The position numbers and the translations under genes were made by a program. Of a stretch of DNA of 8,401 nucleotides, positions 6,001 through 8,401 are shown piece after piece (positions within the stretch are counted from its first letter, which is position 1; every line of letters starts with the position of its first letter). This DNA comes from Acidimicrobiia bacterium. GTDB taxonomy: Bacteria > Actinomycetota > Acidimicrobiia > Acidimicrobiales > Ilumatobacteraceae. The notes under the pieces were generated by a model. The model saw only the letters and a program-made list of their open reading frames with translations, did no database searches and had not been told where the DNA came from. Location: contig RHCK01000058.1 of assembly GCA_010030605.1 (NCBI GenBank), positions 1 to 8,401 on the forward strand. The letters are read 5' to 3'.

Positions 6001-8401
6001 ACGCCGGAGCGACCACGGTCGCGGCCGGCGAACTGAAGATTGCATCAGCTGGTCGACTGGGCTCAGGTTCGTACGCGGGTGCAATCAGCCTCGCGAGTGG
6101 GACGCTGTTGCGGTACTCCTCGTCGGCCGACCAGACACTCTCCGGTGTCGTCTCCGGCGCAGGAGCAATCGTGAAAGACACAGGTTCGTCGAGCGTGCTC
6201 ACGCTCTCTGGGTCAAACACCTACAGCGGGACGACAACGATCAATGCTGGTTCGATCTCGATCTCGGCCGATACCAACCTTGGTGCAGTCCCGGGCTCGG
6301 TCACTTCCGGTCAGCTCACGATCGACGGTGGAAAGCTCATCTCGACACTCGACGTGACGATTGCAACGAATCGCGGGATCACCCTCGGATCGGCCCATGG
6401 CACCTTTGATGTGTCGAGCAGCAAGACCCTCACCTACGACGGCGTAATAGATGGCGCGGGAAACCTGACCAAGATTTCGAGTGGAACGTTGCGCCTCACC
6501 GGAACCAACACGTACGCAGGATCTACGACGATTTCGGCCGGAACGGTATCGATTCCACAAGATCGATCCCTCGGAGCAGTCCCCGGGTCGACGACTGCTG
6601 CATCGATTTCGTTAGCCGGTGGAACGTTGACCGCGACCGAATCGTTCACGCTCGATACGGCTAGAGGAATCACACTCAGTTCTTCGGGTGGAACGATCAG
6701 CATCGACTCGGCGAAGACGCTCACCTACGGCGGCGTGATGACCGGGAGCGCCGACGTGACCAAGTTGGGCGCCGGCGTACTCCTGTTATCGGGATCGAAT
6801 ACGAATTCTGGGTCGACGACCATCTCTGCGGGAACAATCCGCCTTGGCTCGACGAACGTGTTGTCGGACAACTCAGGCGTCTCGATCGGTGCGTCAGGAA
6901 CCCTCGATCTGGCCGACTTCAGCGACACCGTCAAGTCGATCGGTGGTTCGGGCTCAATCACCCTCGGGTCTGCGGCACTCACGTCGGGAACCTCGTCGTC
7001 CGAGTTCTCCGGCGTCATTTCGGGGACAGGTTCAATCGTCAAGTCAGGAACTGGCACGCTCACGTTGTCCGGCACGAACACCTACAGCGGGTCGACGTCC
7101 GTATCGAACGGTGTCCTAGCAGTGTCGAATGCGAGCGCACTCGGTGCAACGAGTGGGGCTACGACGGTCGACTCGGGTGCGACGTTGTCGATCTCCGGGG
7201 GGATCACGCTCGGTGAACCGATCACGATCGCCGGATCGGGTTACGGAAGCGTCGGCGCCATCCGCAACACATCTGGTACCAACACGGTGAGCGCCCAACT
7301 GACGTTGTCAGGGGCTACCGAATTCCAGAGTGATGCAGGTGAATTGATTGTCGACGTTGCCTCCGGCTCCGGAATTTCAGGAACGAACACGAACCTCACC
7401 TTCGACGGATCGGGCAACTTCTCGATCCTCGATCCGATCGCGACCGGATCAGGGACCCTGACGAAGAGTGGCACCGGCACGCTGTATCTGCCGGCAGTGA
7501 ACACGTTCACCGGTTCGACGACGATCAGCGCGGGAACGGTATCCATCAACGCCGACAGCGGACTTGGAGTGCCACCAGGATCACCGACTGCGGGCCACCT
7601 CGTGTTCAACGGCGGAACGCTGCGCACGAATGCCTCGTTTACGTTGAACGCGAACCGTGGAATCCGCGTCGACTCAGGCAATGGGTACCTCGCCATCAAG
7701 AACGACACGACGTTGACGTACAACGGCATCATCGCGGGCACGGGAACGTTGAACCAGGCGAATTACTTCAACGCCGGAGCTGCTGTGGACAGTTCGTCGA
7801 GTACCGCTTCCAATGCCGGCAAAATCACCATTGACGACGGAACGACGTCGACGACGTATTCGTACTCTTCATACACCTCGGGGACGACGGTGACGATCGG
7901 AGCTGGCGTCACCTCGATCACCATCACGGCCTATGGCGGCGCCGCAGGCAATGGTGGACGGGATACTTCCCCCGGGGGTACGGGAGGCGCGTTCGGCTAT
8001 GTCTCGACGACGATTTCGGTCACGTCTGGCAATGTGATCGGGATCTACCCGGGAGGCTCCGGCACGTCAGGTAGCGGATGCGTTACCAATTCAGGCAAAG
8101 GTATCGGTGGCCAGGACTCATATTCAGGCGGAAACTACAACGGCGGCAACGGTGGTAACGCGGGCATCGCGGGTTGCTCGGGTGGTGGTGGTGGTGGTGG
8201 TGCGGCATCGATCGTCACGAAGAATGGAACGATCGTCGTCATCGCTGGTGGCGCCGGTGGTGGTGGCGGTGGTGGAAATCCGGGCGGTCACAACGGTGGC
8301 AACGGAACGTCAGGTTCATTCAACACGGGCTACACCTACGGTGGCGCAGGTGCTAATGGCGACACTTGTGGTAACTACGACGGTGGCGGTGGTGCAGGTG
8401 G
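1..8401 (+). CDS. Giant PATR (autotransporter-associated beta-strand repeat) surface protein, internal fragment
   Basis: Bases 3-8399 form 2,799 uninterrupted codons, with no start or stop belonging to the gene inside the window, so this is an internal piece of a larger protein. Residues 1 to about 2,585 are a tandem array of 26 PATR cores (K-x-G-x-GTL-x-LSG-x-N-x-Y-x-G-x-TTI-x-AGTL) separated by five classes of spacer. Residues from about 2,628 onward are a glycine-rich domain. Composition is dominated by Thr, Gly and Ser, with few charged residues and five Cys (codons at 954, 1044, 8079, 8175 and 8367). PATR repeats are known to fold as a right-handed beta-helix in secreted or surface proteins; an adhesive or structural role outside the cell is inferred from that. 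No signal peptide, membrane segment, beta-barrel or sorting motif is visible here; such parts would lie beyond the ends. No frameshift was found. The repeat-family assignment is firm; the exact function is unknown. Confidence 0.95.
51..344 (+). repeat. Module 1: PATR 1 + class A spacer
   Basis: The PATR core (51-128) is canonical: KTGSGTLVLSGTNTYTG then TTTISAGTL. The spacer is a textbook class A: SADANLGTAPGS, LDGGTLAASGSFTL, then NRGVTLGASHGTVDV and TLTYGGVIAG. Module length is 294 bases (98 residues), the typical A length. Confidence 0.88.
345..650 (+). repeat. Module 2: PATR 2 + class B spacer
   Basis: The core (345-422) reads KTGSGTLLLSGVNSYTG. The class B spacer has GVLSDSTAVTVTSGATWNL, SETVASIAGG and a final TTYAGDISGSGGKLTK. 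At 306 bases it is the longest B module. Its middle is less regular than other B spacers, and Trp replaces the usual Phe in GATFDL. Confidence 0.86.
651..854 (+). repeat. Module 3: PATR 3 + class E spacer
   Basis: The core (651-728) is KTGTGVLTLTGDTTFTG with TLTISGGTV. The short class E spacer reads LGSGGTTGSVATMTIVNNG, then LDVNRSTLLTYAGDISGTGG. Module length is 204 bases (68 residues). Confidence 0.84.
855..1085 (+). repeat. Module 4: degenerate PATR 4 + E-like spacer with two cysteines
   Basis: The core (855-935) has lost the leading Lys and reads TISGSGGLSLTGTNTFSGA then VTVASGNL. The spacer is E-like in its second half (NIVNNSTITF, then MSGTGGIVKTG) but carries a longer, more polar front (LDRDSCGSDADKTIAFG). 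It holds the only two Cys codons of the repeat array (954-956 and 1044-1046), 30 residues apart. At 231 bases it is longer than the other E modules. Confidence 0.75.
1086..1373 (+). repeat. Module 5: PATR 5 + class B spacer
   Basis: The core (1086-1163) is KTGASTLVFTGSNTYSG then TTVVNGGTL. The B spacer reads ERIADTSAVSVGTGATFDV, SERVGSIAGAGNVVLGAG and TTFSGVISGAGDLVK. It is richer in Arg and Glu than the other B copies. Length is 288 bases. Confidence 0.86.
1374..1652 (+). repeat. Module 6: PATR 6 + divergent class A spacer
   Basis: The core (1374-1451) is KLGSGTLTLSGTNTFTG with STTISAGAI. The spacer keeps the A landmarks SADAGLGA, MNGGTLSATDSFTL and SRGVTLSTGA. It lacks the PGS and TLTY motifs and ends in LLASGVISGSGNLTK. 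It is the shortest A-type module, at 279 bases. Confidence 0.78.
1653..1859 (+). repeat. Module 7: PATR 7 + class E spacer
   Basis: The core (1653-1730) is KSGAGTITLTGANSFTG, ending atypically in TFTVSVGAA. The E spacer reads VVGDGATSGSLATTSIVTN, LSFSRSDNVSSSAAITGTGG. It matches module 3 in length (207 bases) and in the N/S-R-S motif. Confidence 0.83.
1860..2147 (+). repeat. Module 8: PATR 8 (one residue longer) + class B spacer
   Basis: The core (1860-1940) has one extra residue: KLGNGTLTLTNTGTSYSG, then TTTISAGTL. The B spacer reads GVVGDSSTVDIATGATFSL, NETIGALAGSGTLSLGSG and STTFSGTSSGTGGLTK. Confidence 0.86.
2148..2444 (+). repeat. Module 9: PATR 9 + class B spacer
   Basis: The core (2148-2225) is KTGSGTLTLSGANGYTG with TTTISGGTL. 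The B spacer reads RIDNSSNVVVGNGATFSL, NETVGSLSTSPSAGTGAISL, and ends STFGGVVSGSGALVK. It directly follows another B spacer, the only B-B pair in the window. The two share GATFSL-x-x-x-NET. Confidence 0.86.
2445..2867 (+). repeat. Module 10: PATR 10 + divergent class C spacer
   Basis: The core (2445-2522) is KQGSGVLTLSGANTYSG then ATTISAGSI. The long C spacer has ATALGTTAGATTVSNGAQL, SITSQETITGAG, SGANTLSGAITL and VQVNAGSLTLSGGI. The segment NVSGANTLSGAITL resembles a PATR at first sight, but it aligns with the N-T-V/I-x-x-x-x-T-L element inside the other C spacers. Module length is 423 bases. Confidence 0.8.
2868..3092 (+). repeat. Module 11: degenerate PATR 11 + class D spacer
   Basis: The core (2868-2948) is strongly diverged: KYGLGTFVIGADSALSGG then IETFASGGVV. 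It lacks the Asn-Tyr pair that usually marks the turn. The D spacer follows: ATLGSSGTYGGSIAL, TTFRYASSANQTISGVISG. Length is 225 bases. Confidence 0.78.
3093..3548 (+). repeat. Module 12: PATR 12 with inserted residues + class C spacer
   Basis: The core (3093-3176) has two extra residues at its head (KTTSSTSTLTLTASNSYTG), as other cores after a D spacer do. The C spacer reads SALGAASTVTTVDSGATL, ITVAEPLTLSGTG, NTVSGAISL, EIQSDSGTLALDV and VTFDGSGNTTVNDPI. It is the longest module, at 456 bases, and begins the first C-A-B-A-D block. Confidence 0.85.
3549..3845 (+). repeat. Module 13: PATR 13 + class A spacer
   Basis: The core (3549-3626) is KQGTGTVTLSATNTHTG; His replaces the usual Tyr. The A spacer reads LNLGAVPGS, LNGGTLEFTDDVSIAPNRG and ITLGSFDGTISV. 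The TLTY element is replaced by SGTIGTIIAG. Confidence 0.84.
3846..4130 (+). repeat. Module 14: PATR 14 + class B spacer
   Basis: The core (3846-3923) is KSGAGTLTMNGINSYVG then ATTISAGTL. The B spacer is close to consensus: GVLSDSTAVSVASGATFDL, AETVGSIAGAGSIILSADL, TTEFSGTTSANSGRLTK. Confidence 0.87.
4131..4424 (+). repeat. Module 15: PATR 15 + class A spacer
   Basis: The core (4131-4208) is KAGTGTLTLSGDNLHTGG, another His-for-Tyr variant, followed by LTVTGGVV. The A spacer reads KLGANPGAVTATSVTLNGG, TFTLSTTRGITLGSSHG, VTYDGVIAGASANLTK. It is one of the copies closest to modules 1 and 18. Confidence 0.87.
4425..4646 (+). repeat. Module 16: PATR 16 + class D spacer
   Basis: The core (4425-4508) is KTGAGTLTLGGTNTYSG, but its end is IGASGGVL, two residues longer than usual. 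The short D spacer reads GSLGSGTYSGAIAIGASG and QVLSGNITGSGGLSK. Length is 222 bases. Confidence 0.84.
4647..5072 (+). repeat. Module 17: PATR 17 with D-linked head + class C spacer
   Basis: The core (4647-4727) starts KDTGVDSLTLSGTNSYSG, one residue longer than canonical. The C spacer reads SALGASSAGTTIADGAVL, MTEPLTVSGTGISSSGVIV, NTITGTVTL, TIKSNSGTLTIDV. It opens the second C-A-B-A-D block. Length is 426 bases. Confidence 0.86.
5073..5366 (+). repeat. Module 18: PATR 18 + class A spacer
   Basis: The core (5073-5150) is KEGSGTLTMTGTNTYSGG then LVVNGGTV. The A spacer reads RGLGAIPGS, LNGGTLASTATLTMSTTRG, VTLGASHGTIDVASG, TLTYGGIIAG. It is close to module 1 (ASHGT-x-DVASG is shared). Confidence 0.88.
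5367..5660 (+). repeat. Module 19: PATR 19 + class B spacer
   Basis: The core (5367-5444) is KTGAGTLSLGGANSYSG with TTTISAGTI. The B spacer reads GSLSDSTPVVVGDSGTLNV, TETVGSIAASGTGQIALGAG, STTFAGAISGSGGMMVK. Confidence 0.87.
5661..5957 (+). repeat. Module 20: PATR 20 + class A spacer
   Basis: The core (5661-5738) is a near-perfect consensus: KTGSGTLTLSGTNTYTG then STTINGGTL. The A spacer reads GADANLGTAPGSATASHL, VNGGTLTTTASFTL, NRGIAIGSSDATFDV and TLTYPGIIAG. Confidence 0.88.
5958..6173 (+). repeat. Module 21: PATR 21 + class D spacer
   Basis: The core (5958-6035) is KADSGTLSLTGSSTYAG then ATTVAAGEL. The D spacer reads GRLGSGSYAGAISLASG, LLRYSSSADQTLSGVVSGAG. It shares RY-x-SSA-x-QT-x-SGV with module 11. 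At 216 bases it is the shortest D module. Confidence 0.85.
6174..6470 (+). repeat. Module 22: PATR 22 with D-linked head + class A spacer
   Basis: The core (6174-6257) begins KDTGSSSVLTLSGSNTYSG, two residues longer than canonical, again directly after a D spacer. The A spacer reads TNLGAVPGSVTSGQLTIDGG, NRGITLGSAHGTFDV, TLTYDGVIDGAG. Confidence 0.86.
6471..6761 (+). repeat. Module 23: PATR 23 + class A spacer
   Basis: The core (6471-6548) is KISSGTLRLTGTNTYAG then STTISAGTV. The A spacer reads RSLGAVPGSTTAASISLAGG, SFTLDTARGITLSSSGGT, TLTYGGVMTG. It follows another A spacer, the only A-A pair in the window. It contains an AGA Arg codon (6663-6665) and a TTA Leu codon (6612-6614), both rare elsewhere in this gene. 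Confidence 0.86.
6762..7040 (+). repeat. Module 24: PATR 24 + class B spacer
   Basis: The core (6762-6839) is KLGAGVLLLSGSNTNSG; Asn replaces the turn Tyr. The B spacer reads NVLSDNSGVSIGASGTLDL, SDTVKSIGGSGSITLGSAAL, SSEFSGVISGTGSIVK. Length is 279 bases. Confidence 0.86.
7041..7463 (+). repeat. Module 25: PATR 25 + class C spacer
   Basis: The core (7041-7118) is KSGTGTLTLSGTNTYSG then STSVSNGVL. The C spacer is the most regular copy: SALGATSGATTVDSGATL, ISGGITLGEPITIAGSG, NTVSAQLTL, EFQSDAGELIVDV, LTFDGSGNFSILDPIATGSG. It resembles module 12 in EIQSD/EFQSD and TFDGSGN. Length is 423 bases. Confidence 0.87.
7464..7757 (+). repeat. Module 26: last PATR + final class A spacer
   Basis: The core (7464-7541) is KSGTGTLYLPAVNTFTG then STTISAGTV; LSG is replaced by LPA. 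The A spacer reads SGLGVPPGSPTAGHLVFNGG, SFTLNANRGIRVDSGNGYLA, TLTYNGIIAGTGTLNQ. Where the next core should begin with LTK, the sequence instead reads LNQANYF, so the array stops here. Confidence 0.84.
7758..7883 (+). other. Linker between the solenoid and the Gly-rich domain
   Basis: The linker runs ANYFNAGAAVDSSSSTASNA, then KITIDD, then a Thr/Ser/Tyr-rich stretch ending TYSYSSYTSG. It shows no PATR core and is rich in Ser, Thr and Tyr. It may cap the solenoid and provide a flexible joint; this is inference. Confidence 0.6.
7884..8401 (+). other. Glycine-rich domain resembling the ALK/LTK-type Gly-rich fold, truncated by the window end
   Basis: The order of elements is an entry strand TTVTIGAGVTSITITAYGG (from 7884), a GG turn and GGTGGAFGYV (about 7974-8003), a strand TISVTSGNVIGIYPGG (about 8011-8058), a long Gly/Asn/Ser loop, seven Gly at 8181-8201, AASIVTKNGTIVVIAGGAGG (from 8202), and a second Gly run at 8256-8276. 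An AS-(hydrophobic)2-x-x-x-G-x-(hydrophobic)4-AGGxGG segment following poly-Gly is characteristic of the Gly-rich domain known from ALK/LTK receptors and from many bacterial surface proteins (PF12810-like). Three Cys codons (8079, 8175, 8367) lie here, against two in the whole repeat array. The domain continues beyond the window. The family call rests on pattern recognition alone. Confidence 0.65.
8181..8201 (+). repeat. (GGT)7 trinucleotide tract coding for poly-Gly
   Basis: There are seven consecutive GGT codons. A second near-perfect GGN run lies at 8256-8276. Pure trinucleotide tracts can change length by slippage without breaking the frame. The GG doublets could also form a two-layer G-quadruplex on this strand. 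Confidence 0.9.

Larger units (their letters stand above)
3093..6173 (+). repeat. Tandem super-repeat: spacer order C-A-B-A-D present twice
   Basis: Modules 12-16 (3093-4646, 1,554 bases) and modules 17-21 (4647-6173, 1,527 bases) have the same order of spacer classes. Successive module lengths also match: 456-297-285-294-222 against 426-294-294-297-216 bases. Individual paired modules are not always each other's closest relatives by eye, so later exchange between modules, or chance order, remains possible. Confidence 0.65.

Noticed and set aside
8174..8356. Plus-strand frame encoding a Trp-rich peptide (LGWWWWWWCG)
   Set aside because: This is the GGT tract read one base out of phase as TGG. 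It lies inside the poly-Gly coding region of the main gene.
1..8401. The periodic DNA repeats as a CRISPR array or satellite
   Set aside because: The period is about 207-456 bases and always a multiple of three. Similarity is strongest at the protein level and third positions vary, so it is a coding repeat.

Overview
The whole window lies inside one giant protein-coding gene on the plus strand. Reading from base 3 (codons start at 3, 6, 9 ...), I translated 2,799 consecutive codons to base 8399 and met no stop. Both the start and the end of the gene are outside the window. There is no intergenic space, and I saw no RNA gene, insertion sequence, CRISPR array, promoter or terminator. The protein is dominated by Thr, Gly and Ser, with few charged residues and only five cysteines. 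It is a repetitive, surface-type beta-solenoid protein.

Layout: bases 1-7757 encode an array of 26 'autotransporter-associated beta-strand repeats' (PATR type, the family of TIGR02601/PF12951). The core pattern is K-x-G-x-G-T-L-x-L-S-G-x-N-x-Y-x-G-x-T-T-I-x-A-G-T-L. The stretches between cores are not random. They sort by eye into five recurring spacer classes, here called A to E, each with its own length and consensus. The order is A-B-E-E'-B-A'-E-B-B-C-D-C-A-B-A-D-C-A-B-A-D-A-A-B-C-A. In the middle, the five-spacer order C-A-B-A-D occurs twice in tandem (3093-4646 and 4647-6173). E spacers occur only in the first quarter, whereas C and D start at about 2.4 kb.

The array ends near 7757. After a short Ser/Thr-rich linker the protein enters a glycine-rich domain (about 7884 to the window end). 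Its layout resembles the Gly-rich domain known from ALK/LTK receptors and many bacterial surface proteins (PF12810-like): a GVTSITITA strand, GG-rich turns, a poly-Gly run, then a strand ending in IAGGAGG. This domain continues past the window edge.

Organism: a rough count on a few lines gives about 55-63% G+C, with strong preference for TCG, ACG, GGA and CTC/TTG codons. A high-GC bacterium fits, for example an actinobacterium of the Acidimicrobiia/Ilumatobacter kind, or a planctomycete or verrucomicrobium. This is a low-confidence inference, because no housekeeping gene is present. The likely role is an extracellular fibre, adhesin or cell-surface layer element. The secretion signal and anchor would be in the unseen ends.
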